NCBI RefSeq assembly: GCF_001540865.1
Contig: NC_033638.1
Span: forward strand, 10,659,755 to 10,723,754
DNA from: Ananas comosus
Taxonomy: Eukaryota > Streptophyta > Magnoliopsida > Poales > Bromeliaceae
Length of the DNA stretch: 64,000 nt
Reading direction: 5' to 3'
Numbering within the stretch: the stretch's first letter is position 1; each line of letters opens with the position of its first letter. Below are positions 53,172 through 64,000 of the stretch, piece after piece. The notes under the pieces were generated by a model. It made no database searches and was not told the DNA's origin. It saw only the letters and a program-made list of their open reading frames with translations. The position numbers and the translations under genes are program-made.

Positions 53172-53498
53172 TTTGCTGGTAGGTGATTTGGGAGATTAGG
53201 AATGGTGATCATTTTTGCGAAGGCTCAAGCAGATCCGATCCGTGGCACTCATAAGATCAAACACCTGCTAGCTCAGTGGAGTAGTGCTGATCTGTAGATC
53301 AGTAGTTAGAACTCGTAGACCGTATAGAGATATCAGCTGTACTTTACTCACAACACCTGTTTTCCTGACTTTTACCTTTTTGTCTCCGTCATCCTAGAGG
53401 CCGTGATGTCTCATCCATGTTGCTTAATTCACCTTCTGAATGAATGAAGCGGATAGCATGCTATCTTTTTCTCAAAAAAAAAAAAAAAAAAAAAAAAA
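53172..53498 (+). mobile_element. LINE 3' fragment (unit B only), perfect target duplication
   Basis: Starts in LINE ORF2 (VIWEIRNGDHF), runs through the 3' untranslated region, tail GAAGCGGATAGCATGCTATC and 26 A. A 15-bp duplication ACTAATTCAAATCAA lies at 53157-53171 and 53499-53513. Unit A carries the single empty site near 48590. Confidence 0.92.
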
Positions 53499-53652
53499 AC
53501 TAATTCAAATCAACTAACCGTGGATCTTATAAAAATTAAAACTTCTCTAAGGTGGCCTTTTTGTAGACAGGGAGAAGTAGCAACCATTGGAAGTGCATTT
53601 AGTTTTGATAAGTCAACAGGGTTGATATCTATCCCATCTTCTTGAAGAGAAA

Positions 53653-54516
53653 GGTGGCGATAAAAATGCTTGTTGAAGAACTTACATGTAGTACATACCT
53701 AATTAGTGCGTATGTGTGCATGTTCCTCCTTCTTAGGAGCTCTTTAATTAGTTTTTTTTTTTTAAAAAAAAGAAAAATTTATTATTTTTGAACAAATTTA
53801 CAAAGTAAAATTTTTTATAGTTTTTATTTTTCGGATAGAAAAATAGAAGAACGAATAAAAAATTTTCCATAAATTTTGATTTTTTTTTGGGAAAGAAACT
53901 ATTATTTCAGGAATTACTAGACGAATAGAAAATACTTTTAAAGCAAAAAAAAAAAAAAAAAACACTTCTTTGTAGAATATCTTGTGGAAAACCAAGCAGC
54001 TTCTTAATAATGCATGCTTTTAACATTTGAAGGAGCGCCATAGGTGGGAACATTAATGCGCCACCTAACTTGGTTATGGCTTGATGCAACTAGGAGTGTA
54101 TTCTAAGAGCAAAATGACACATCATTAATTAGAAAATAACCTCGTTGACTATTTTTAGTTAGGTACCAATCCACTAAGAGAACACATAGATTTGGTTTAC
54201 TTAGTTCCATTAAGATTTTAATATATGATATATATTCCCGTGTATATTTATATACAAACAAGTTACTAGTTCCGTGCAATTACTGATTACAGGCGATGGG
54301 AACTTGGCATCGTAAGTAGCCAGTATAGCAACAAGAGGCATTATTAAATGCGTGAGAAAATGAACGAAACAATATATGGACCTCTTAAGTCTTAACTTAA
54401 TTGTTCTTGTTTCCTTTTGATGACAACAATTATTTAAAACTATCGATCTATGATTTATTTGGAGTGTCGACAATAATTTAATTTTGTCCATCTATGATTT
54501 ATTTGATATGCCTAAG
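53653..54516. other. Intergenic, no gene recognised
   Basis: AT-rich with A and T runs; no supported feature. Confidence 0.5.
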
Positions 54517-54595
54517 GTATCGTTTGGTTCGGAAATAAACTACTTTAGGTTATTTCTGGAATAGATATAATTCTTAGGATAAGCAGAAAAAAAAT

Positions 54596-54778
54596 TAATT
54601 TTGAGTTTGGATAAAAATTGGATTTTTCTCGAAAATAGAAAAAATAGCATTTGGATAGTTTAGATTGGAATAGTAAGAATAAGAATNTAATTTTGAGTTT
54701 GGATAAAAACTGGATTTTTTTCGAAAATAGAAAAAATAGCATTTGGATAGTTTAGATTGGAATAGTAAAGATAAGAAT
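54596..54778. repeat. Unmerged assembly overlap around N 54687
   Basis: About 90 bases (TAATTTTGAGTTTGGATAAA ... TAAGAAT) occur just before and just after the N with three or so differences. Confidence 0.75.
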
Positions 54779-55252
54779 AATTATAATTTTAACATAATAA
54801 TACTTTATCTAATTAATTAATACAAAAATATTAATTAAATAATAATCCAACTTATTTAATTTAATAATTAATCATGAATATCGCTAAATATCCTAAATAT
54901 TAATTAATAAATTAATTAGTAATTAAAAATTTAATTAATCATAAGTAATTTAATAAATGAATAAATAAATTAGTTAATAACTATCAAATAGTTAAATTAG
55001 TCAAAATATTATTTAATTAATCAATATAAATATTGATTATTGAATAAGTACACTAAATAATTAATTATTTAATTAGCAAATTAATTAAAATAATAAACTA
55101 ATTACTCAAATAGTTAATTAAAATATTTATTAGAGTAATAAATTAAGTAGTTAATTATTTATCTTGTTGATTAAAAAATAAATTAATATATAATACATTA
55201 ATTAGATAACATTTTACTATTGATTTTGTAGAAGTAAAGGAGAGGAATTGTT

Positions 55253-55406
55253 TTTTTTTTTTTTTTGAGAGATAGGTAGCACGCTACCCGCTTCGTTTAT
55301 TTAATTTAGAAATAAACTTAGCTGGAAATGTGAATCAACTAAGATTCGAACTTGTGTCTCGAGTACCAAGCATCAAGCCTTTTGCCACTTGCTCTAGGGA
55401 CGGTCG
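55253..55406 (-). mobile_element. tRNA-derived SINE, complete, with target duplication
   Basis: Minus strand: A-box region CTAGAGCAAGTGGC-like (CCTAGAGCAAGTGG), B-box AGTTCGAATC, body, tail GAAGCGGGTAGCGTGCTACC, TATCTCTC, poly(A). A 19-bp duplication with one mismatch (GTAAAGGAGAGG.../GTAAAGAAGAGG...) lies at 55234-55252 and 55407-55425. Confidence 0.9.
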
Positions 55407-55576
55407 GTAAAGAAGAGGAATTGTTGTTCCACCAAAATGGTGGAACAACAATTCTACCCTCTTAACGGGTTATCCTAGAATAACCCGTTCCGTTAAGAGG
55501 GGAATTGATTTTTTTTCTTTGTTTGGGAATAAAGAGAGGAATAAGGTCATCTTTGTCCTTGAACCAAACAATGTCT

Positions 55577-56623
55577 AAAAGAGTACATGGTGGAAATTAA
55601 CTACCTTCTCAAATAGGTACTAACATAGATATTAGGAAACCAGAGCTATTGTAGAATGTAATTTTACTTCAGAGCTCCTCAATGTATTTTCTATTGAGAT
55701 AGTTTGGTTAAATACATGATTTATTTCATGTTAGAACTTTAGAGATTTGTTTCACGCTAAAAGTTTTTAAAATTTGCATTACAATACTGTAATAAATGAC
55801 GAATGTAGAGGAGGGCCTAATAAAGTTGAATGGGGAGTTCCTCATTCAAGTTTTTTCGCTGATATTTTATAAATCACCACCAATTGTTATTTCAGAAGAA
55901 TAACCATAATCATCAAGGAAAGATTTAATCCATCCAATGATTATTTTAAGTTTATTAGATTGTAGTTATTAAATTTAATAACATTTTTAACGACTAACAA
56001 ATAACAACTAATAAAAATTTTAACATCTACCGGTCATACCTAGCACAGCTGACTAAGAACTTCATGGTTGATAACTAAGATACCAAATTCGATTTGCACG
56101 CCTCCGCTGGCCTAGCCCCATAATTGTATGCACCGAGAGTTGTAGGCGATTTGATACCACACATAGGATCCTTAAAAAGTTATAGCACATGTGCCATTGC
56201 CAACGCACACTCTTTTTTCTTATCGTACAAATTGGAATAATTATTGACCAAACAATTAGATCATATAATTTCTCCGTACTAACTAAGATTTTAATTACTG
56301 GATTTATTTATCCGTCCAGTATAAGATACGGACCCGGTTAAAAATGCGACGGCAAAGGAGCCCAAAAGGCCCAACAAACCCTCAACGAAGCAACGCGGCA
56401 GCGCGTGACTCTCAAGTTCTGCGGTGTAACGCTTGTATATCACGCTTCTGACGCCGACCGTCACGTGGACCCCGCATTCGGTGGTCCACGTGGCAGTATC
56501 ACGTACGTCTATTTTACGACTGGGTCCTTATAGTTTCGGCGGTGTCCAAACGCACGGTACGTTTTCGCGTGCACTTCCATGAGGACCGATTCTGCCAGCT
56601 CATTTTAGCCAAATAAAAAGTAA

Positions 56624-56627
<4 letters not shown>
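55577..56627. other. Intergenic, no gene recognised
   Basis: Nothing supported. The last 250 bp are GC-richer and belong to the promoter side of the GDP-mannose pyrophosphorylase gene. Confidence 0.5.
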
Positions 56628-56667
<40 letters not shown>

Positions 56668-56962
56668 GTAATGAACGGAGATAATAATTAGAGAAATATA
56701 ATAATAATAATAATAATAATAAGTTGCCAAAATAAAAGAAAAAAAAAAAAAGAAAAAACGGGGAGGGGGAAGTGTAACTTTAAATCCGGCGGGTCCTATA
56801 AATGACTCGGCCCCTGGAATCGAGTCGTCGGGTCGGAGGGGTCGACAAAAAAGCAAGCTTGCGCTCCATTTCGTCTCTTTGCTTCTCTCTCTCTCTCGAT
56901 CTCGCGATCGAGCGAACGAGGGTCTCGTTTAGAGGGGAGGAAGAAGCGATCGGATCTCCAAG
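56628..56962 (+). promoter_or_regulatory. Probable promoter and leader exon of the GDP-mannose pyrophosphorylase gene
   Basis: A (TTA)n run (56628-56667) and a complementary (AAT)n run (56696-56722), then TATA-like CTATAAAT at 56796-56803. A CT-rich leader ends at a plausible donor, AAG then GTGATT, at 56962. A leader intron reaching close to the ATG at 58161 is inferred from the 1.2 kb of non-coding DNA between; no acceptor can be fixed. Confidence 0.4.
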
Positions 56963-58160
56963 GTGATTAATCGAATCCATGTGATCTTTTTTTTCTTTTT
57001 CTTTTTTTTTTGGCCTTTTTCCTCATTAAATTTGTGTTTTTTTAGGATCTGAAACATCCTCACTACCCTTCTTCTTAAAGCTAGTTTAATTTGTGTTTTC
57101 TTTTTTATCCGACGATTTTTCACGCGTTTAAGCGAGATTGAGATGGTGCGGTGAAATGCGTGTGGGATCTTCGGTTCCAGAAGATGATCATAAGCAAGCG
57201 CATGCATAGTTACGAAAATAGGATCCTGCGTCTCAGTCGTTTGATCTCAGCTACGTCTGAGTTAAATTGGTTCCCTTTTTTAGAGAAATATATTTATTCC
57301 TTTCTATTTTAAGAAAATATGTTTATTCCGTTTAGATCTATCTGTATATAGAATGCATTGAAAGTACAATGTCCTCTATTCCATAACTGATCTTCCTAAT
57401 TGTAAGAATACAATTGTTAATATCTCTTTTCTTCTGGGGAAATACAGAAAAAGTTTTGATTTTGTACAAAAGAAATTTAGGTACTTGTTCGTTGCGACAT
57501 GTTGCATGCATGCCTTATATACACATGTGTATATATATATATAAAGCATTTAAGCCTTAGAGCTGAGTCACTGCTAAGAAATTCTCAGGTAAAACCCTGA
57601 TACAAATGTCTCTGTTTTAGTGTGAAAATTTAAAGAGATTGGCCTCTTTTTTCAAAAAAAAGAAAGATAGAAAAAGATGATTAATCCAGGTTGGTTTTTT
57701 AGCTGGATAAATAAATGGGCGACGTCAGATCCAGCTATAACACGACGACAAAATCCTCGCCTCATTTGATAATCCTAACACTTTTGCTGACACCCCCCTC
57801 AATTTCTGCGTTATTTCGTCAACTGCTTTACCCACTGAATCCTCCGATTCTCATGAATTTTCCTGTTTTTCGCATCAAAAACGCTCGCCCTTATCTCCTC
57901 TTTAACGCCACCATAATAATTGTACTTCGGATTCGAAGCCCGCATCTTGGTATTTACTCAAAAAGCAGCTTTTTTTTAAAAAAAAAATTGTAGTAACACA
58001 TGTCAGCAGAAGGGACCGGTAATGAAACTTTTGATAATTAGAATTATTATTATTTTTGGGGAGGGGGGGATGGGGGGCATATAAATATGGATCTCTGAGT
58101 GAGTCCTCTTCACTATTAAGGAACAGGGGAAGTTGAGAAGAAACCACTATCATCAACACC

Positions 58161-59869
58161 ATGAAGGCTCTAATTCTTGTTGGAGGGTTTGGTACCCGGC
58201 TAAGGCCTTTGACGCTTAGTCTCCCTAAGCCTCTTGTTGATTTTGCAAATAAACCCATGATCCTGCACCAGGTACGTACGTGATCTATTTCTCCTACTTA
58301 TTTCACAAAATGAGAGCTTGATGAAAGAAATAGCAGTGCAGAGTCTAATGTAAGCTCTGGTTGTTGCTGAAAGAAATACCGTGAATTCTATGTCTTGTCA
58401 TTTGATCCCTTGTTGCTGCAGCGTAATGGCAGGAGCATGTGAGTAGATTCCCCAGAAGCTGCAGGAACATGTGCTGCATGCTTGTCCATATTTAATGCCA
58501 AAAAAAAAAAAAAAAAAAAACTATCTTTAACTAGATAAGGATCATTGTTAGCATAGCTCCATATTAAATCATGGTCCCAGTTTCCTTTTCCTCCCTATTT
58601 TTGAGTAGAAGTGAGGGTCCCATTTTGAATAATTGATTCCTACTTGTCTGATTGTGATAACCTTATATTCCTGGCCAGATTGAGGCGTTGAAAGCTGTTG
58701 GAGTTACAGAGGTTGTGCTAGCCATTAATTACCAACCAGAGGTAAAAAAGAAGAAGGGAAGGGGCAATTGCAATTTAATCTAACACCCATCACTCTTTTT
58801 TCCTTTTTCGCCGACCCTCTAAATCTTCATCCACACTTTTATTCTAGGCCCTTTTTCTTTTTCCAGGTGATGCTCAACTTTTTGAAGGATTTTGAGAGCA
58901 AGCTTGGAATCAAAATCACCTGCTCCCAAGAGACTGAGCCGCTAGGAACGGCTGGCCCTCTGGCTCTGGCTCGAGACAAGCTTATCGACAGCTCCGGCGA
59001 GCCTTTCTTTGTCCTCAACAGCGATGTCATTAGCGAATACCCATTTGCCGAACTCATTGGATTCCACAAATCCCACGGCGGAGAGGCTACAATTATGGTA
59101 ACCAAGGTAAAACGACATTCTGGTACCGGCCGGTTGTTTCCCCTGAAAGTTTATTGTAGGTGCATGTTAACCGCCTTCCGCTTTTCTGGTTGAATAGGTT
59201 GATGAGCCCTCGAAATATGGTGTCGTGGTTATGGAGGAGGAAACTGGAAAGGTAGATAGATTTGTCGAAAAGCCGAAAGTATTTGTGGGCAACAAGATCA
59301 ACGCGGGCATTTACCTGTTGAACCCGTCGGTCCTCGACCGCATTGAACTAAAGCCAACCTCGATCGAAAAAGAGGTCTTCCCCAAAATCGCGGCGGACCA
59401 AAAGCTTTATGCCATGGTCCTGCCAGGATTCTGGATGGATATTGGCCAGCCGAGAGACTACATTACAGGCCTAAGGCTCTATCTCGACTCCCTGAGAAAG
59501 AAATCGCCTTATAAACTAGCCGCCGGCCTGCACATTGTGGGCAACGTGTTGGTTCACGAGAATGCGGTCATCGGGGAGGGGTGTTTGATTGGTCCGGATG
59601 TTGCGATCGGACCGGGGTGTGTGGTTGAATCTGGAGTTAGGTTGTCGAGGTGCACTGTGATGCAAGGAGCCCGTATTAAGAAGCACGCGTGCATTTCTAG
59701 TAGCATCATCGGATGGCATTCGACAGTGGGGCAGTGGGCCCGCGTCGAGAACATGACCATTTTAGGTGAGGATGTGCATGTAGGAGATGAGATTTATAGC
59801 AATGGAGGTGTTGTTCTCCCCCACAAGGAGATCAAATCGAGCATCTTGAAGCCCGAGATCGTCATGTGA
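58161..59869 (+). CDS. GDP-mannose pyrophosphorylase (mannose-1-phosphate guanylyltransferase)
   Basis: Four phase-0 exons: 58161-58271, 58679-58741, 58867-59106 and 59198-59869, for 361 residues, the usual plant length (VTC1/CYT1 type). The enzyme makes GDP-mannose from GTP and mannose 1-phosphate in the cytosol. This feeds ascorbate synthesis, cell-wall polysaccharides and protein glycosylation. The N-terminal nucleotidyltransferase domain opens with the signature [11 protein letters not shown] and the [11 protein letters not shown] segment. FVLNSDVI carries the metal-binding Asp, and FVEKP and GFWMDIGQP follow. From about residue 250 a left-handed beta-helix with hexapeptide repeats ([18 protein letters not shown]) runs to the end, closing KPEIVM. 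All introns are GT-AG and no lesion is seen, so the gene looks functional. Confidence 0.96.
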
Positions 59870-60913
<1,044 letters not shown>

Positions 60914-61044
60914 ACAGATTTGCACCAGGCCCTGAGAATTATTGGTAGGTGGAGGCAGAACTGGGTATGAATATGACAGAGACTGGATCAAACATTTGAC
61001 ACATGGATGGATGGTCCGCTGCCACGTTGCTAGAGAGAAATTTT

Positions 61045-61112
61045 ATTTTTTTAGAGAGAGAGAAAGGCAACATGCTATATTTTGTCACTTGCGTTGAGGA
61101 CGGTCGTCGCTA
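61045..61112 (-). mobile_element. SINE remnant with internal deletion
   Basis: Tail start (GAGAGAAAGGCAACATGCTAT) joined directly to the head (TTTTGTCACTTGCGTTGAGG, ACGGTCG). The body is missing. The flanks GCTAGAGAGAAATTTTAT and GCTAGAAAGATATTTTA look like a decayed target duplication. Confidence 0.6.
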
Positions 61113-61475
61113 GAAAGATATTTTAGCCTCGCCTCGGAGATGAGTACCGCACAAAATCCCGCAGGATCCTAACATATTTGATTCAAGCCGCCTAAATTAT
61201 GATTAAAAAAAGAAAATATCGAGGGATTATAAGTTTGTTGAGAGCCATGAGACCTTAAACTCAAGACTGCAATCCTCGTGTCTATTCCTGATCATGTCTA
61301 CAATGCATACTACCTGTTTGTCTGGACTTCTAAGATAGCTTGTTATTCAAGAAGTTGTCAGTCCATATCTTCTTTTTTTTTCTTTTTGGGGTGAGAAAGT
61401 ACTCAATTCATTGGGATATATCTAATTCTAGTACGAGCAAAAACAGGATGAGTCTCAGATCTGACAACAGAGATA

Positions 61476-61520
<45 letters not shown>

Positions 61521-61523
<3 letters not shown>

Positions 61524-61928
61524 TGTTGAGTTAGTATACTATTAATAGTATATGAGTAATATTTACTATCAAATTTCTTCACCGGCAGATTATTATTATT
61601 ATTTTATTAATCCCTACTAAACTCTACACATCTAATAATCAAAAATTGAGAATAAATATTATATTATTATTTCTATCTTATCAATAGTATTCTAGCTATA
61701 TTATTATTTTTTGTAAGATTTTTATTTTCGGTCTTTAATTTTGAACCCTTTCGATCATTAGGTAAATAATATAAAAAAATTATAAAATTTATTTTAAATA
61801 TTTTAAATATGCTAAATCAAGTCTAAGATCGTCTATTTGAAAAATCCATCATCACAAACGGCTAGGAGCACGATCCATTATCATAAACGGCTAAGAGCAC
61901 GGAGGCCTCCGTACTCCTTGGCACACAA
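61521..61928. mobile_element. Decayed relative of the (TA)n MITE family
   Basis: (TA)n(GA)n lies to the left (61487-61520). The right part keeps AAATCAAGTCTAAGATCGTC, ACGGCTAAGAGCACGGAGG and the hairpin AGAGCACGGAGG/CCTCCGTACTCCTT like copy 3. A 34-bp block is duplicated at the right end. The left arm is not recognisable. Confidence 0.6.
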
Positions 61929-62018
61929 GACCTATTACAACTATGTATGTACGTATGTAAGCACAAATAATTTAAAGGAGAACTGAAGGGTGAAACCAAG
62001 AGGGCAAAAATTGTATGG

Positions 62019-62256
62019 GCATCCTTCCCAAACTAAAATTTTGGGAAGGATGCAGATTGGCACTGCGTGGCCCGCGCGCGCCCATCCTCGCCCTCCTCTC
62101 CCCTCCGCCAACTTCTTTCTCTCTCTCTCTCTCAATCTCTCTCTCTTTTTAAAAAATGGAGCTCAATTTTTTTTTTTTTTGTGGGTTTCGGAGGGTCGCG
62201 ATGGGTGCGGCACCCATCGGCATAGTCCCCAAACATCTTGTCTGGGGACGATGCCC
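62019..62256. repeat. Cluster of three hairpins
   Basis: GCATCCTTCCCAAA/TTTGGGAAGGATGC (62019-62032, 62040-62053, 14 bp perfect), then the near-perfect palindrome CGATGGGTGCGGCACCCATCG at about 62199-62219, then GGCATAGTCCCCA/TGGGGACGATGCC (about 62218-62256, one mismatch). Possibly parts of a foldback element; no frame. Confidence 0.6.
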
Positions 62257-62299
62257 AGAAAATTTTTGCCCAAACCAAGAAAGTAGGGATAACGACAAG

Positions 62300-64000
62300 T
62301 GAGGAGCATTTACTACTGAAGATGGGCAGCTCATCAGATCGGGAAACGGTGTGCCAGTTGAGTTGGTTGATAAGCCTTGCGAAACTTGATTTCTTTTTTT
62401 TTTTCTTTTTTTTTTTTGGTTTAAAAAAATGCCATCATCGATCATCACACAGAGTGGTCCGCTAAGTATATTAAATTCCATCTCCAACTACGACTACCAC
62501 GGACTCATTTACTAAAGATGAACTTTGTAACTACACCCCTTCCAAAGGCATCTTCTTAGTTGAGCCTCACAATACAGGTACTACTGCATGGACGTACATT
62601 TCGTACAAACCAAATGCATTGAAAATTTCTATACATCGTCTGACTCATCATCCATCCGAAAGGCGAGATCAATCTCGACTAATAGTTGCAACTAAAGTAT
62701 CACGTTCGCCGATAGCCAATCAAAGCTAAAATAACTTGTTGTACAAAGGGCCTGCCTATATGTCCAATAGCAGCCATAGGTCTGAGAAACAAGGACACAG
62801 TAACACCTTTTGAAACATAGGCACCTCATAAGATTCCCTGGTATTTATTCAACAACATAAACCTCAACTTCTATACTATAATTGAATACCTCTTCCACCT
62901 AAAAGAAGTGAGATTTATAAGATATCGTCCAAGTAACATCTAATAACGTGGATTGAGATTTTTATTTGAAAGCAAGGTTGTCTTCTTTACACAAGCAACC
63001 AACAACCTAATATGCAGATTAAAGAAAGAAAATTGTTGCTTGTTGCAACTCAAGACCTGGCAATGACAGTTCAAATGGTATTATCACTGGGAATAATTTT
63101 TAATTAATTGGCTTATGTAGTTCAGAGCTTACATCAAAGACTAATTCTCCAATAAATACCATTACTACCCATCACGTTTACAATTTGTTGCGGTGATACT
63201 TTGATCAGGTATATCAATAAAATAAGTGTCAATAGAAAACAGTTTGTTTAGCTTCTATATTTAAGATTACTAACTATCCCAGAGATTATGGAAACCAACT
63301 TTATAACATAGAAAATGGTTGGTAGCACCAACAACCAGATGCCAGTAATTGGATGGTCATTAATACCTTAAACCATCAGATCATAGAGGTATATTTTAAT
63401 TGTCTACAAATAGGTTATATTGTGGAGTCATATCATGTGTTTCGCTCAACAATATTAAGAAATCTTAAGTAGAAGAAATCCAAACTACGGACAAATAATA
63501 ATCTCATACGTAGTTCATTGAGTTTTTCTCCTCAGGACATGCTCGCATGTCTGCATTAATCCTCAAGCATCTTTGTTGATGTATTAATTTAAAGTGCCAG
63601 TTGTGTCGTGTCCTTGCAAAGATATCGAGAAACAGAAAACCTCCATATCCAGTGGATTAATCGCTTCCCATCCACAAAGAATTGTTTGCCATTCCTTTTC
63701 AACCAATCATTAACCATAACTTCTTGTGGTTTCAAACAGCAAGCCATTCTCTACATGCAAATTGTAGTGGTTCATTTATACAATTACTTAAAGGGACCTT
63801 AGAGTGTTTGAGGGCCATCGATCCTTTATTAAATGATGAATAAAGTATTCTGATTTCAAATTTACCTCAAAATATTCTCACAAATAAATATAAGAAATTT
63901 AATTAAAATGGGAAAGAACTGAATATGCATGTTAGGATGCTAAGATTGATCGAGAGCTTCATGCGTAAGCAAGAAAAGATGAAATCTTCCAAAATATGTT
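62300..64000. other. Intergenic, no gene recognised
   Basis: Nothing supported on either strand; only short frames and a T-rich run near 62395-62419. Confidence 0.5.

Larger units (their letters stand above)
49537..53652. repeat. Duplicated segment, unit B
   Basis: Second copy of 45296-48743. Longer because of three retroposon insertions (49883-49967, 51734-51900, 53172-53498) and a local duplication around the N at 51608. Confidence 0.92.
54517..55576. mobile_element. Probable TIR element (TTTGGTTC ends), interrupted by a SINE
   Basis: The left end is GTATCGTTTGGTTCGGAAAT. The right end, reverse-complemented, is GACATTGTTTGGTTCAAGGA. The interior is very AT-rich (TTAATTAA-like), then two hairpins at 55421-55451 and 55458-55500. 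A SINE sits at 55253-55406. An unmerged assembly overlap surrounds the N at 54687, so the true length is uncertain. Confidence 0.5.

Noticed and set aside
56029..56200. A second, unrelated tRNA-like repeat (AGCACAGCTGAC with ATTCGATTT)
   Set aside because: Only loose resemblance to A and B boxes, with no tail, poly(A) or target duplication, and no other copy in the window.

Overview
The window is nuclear DNA of a flowering plant, most likely a monocot of the grass/pineapple/palm side. The first exons are extremely GC-rich, the introns are AT-rich with canonical GT-AG borders, and plant-only gene families are present. The species cannot be fixed from sequence alone.

Six recognisable genes are spread through mostly non-coding DNA. 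They are: a single-exon AT-hook/PPC (AHL) DNA-binding protein (2961-3875, minus); a three-exon DUF604/GT31-like glycosyltransferase (13279-16635, minus); a SUPERMAN-type C2H2 zinc-finger repressor with a C-terminal EAR motif (23753-24613, minus); a five-exon tropinone-reductase-like SDR whose N-terminus is lost at an assembly N (32686-36005, plus); a six-exon CGR3-like Golgi pectin methyltransferase (37111-41153, plus); and a four-exon GDP-mannose pyrophosphorylase (58161-59869, plus). A small plant-specific protein starts at 44860 but is split by two assembly gaps. The glycosyltransferase, CGR3 and GDP-mannose pyrophosphorylase all touch cell-wall or sugar-nucleotide metabolism, but nothing shows that they are linked functionally.

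The rest is a dense record of transposition. There is a Ty1/copia element with intact 5-bp target duplications and an internal deletion (8082-12026), a TRIM (48918-49297), a CACTA miniature element (21755-22059), several foldback MITEs, and a trio of about 540-bp foldback elements sitting in (TA)n tracts. The most interesting signal is a tRNA-derived SINE family and an L1-like LINE family that share the same roughly 35-base 3' tail, with about 19 copies in 64 kb. The tail contains a palindromic hairpin whose two arms co-vary between copies. Two insertions with perfect 14-15 bp target duplications consist of nothing but poly(A) plus the tail up to the hairpin loop.

A 3.4-4.1 kb segment occurs twice (45296-48743 and 49537-53652). 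The two N joins beside it carry an unmerged 76-bp overlap that falls inside the small gene, so the duplication may be two haplotypes placed in tandem rather than real. The second copy carries three retroposon insertions that the first lacks. Seven single N characters mark joins in the assembly; at least three are flanked by unmerged duplicate ends.
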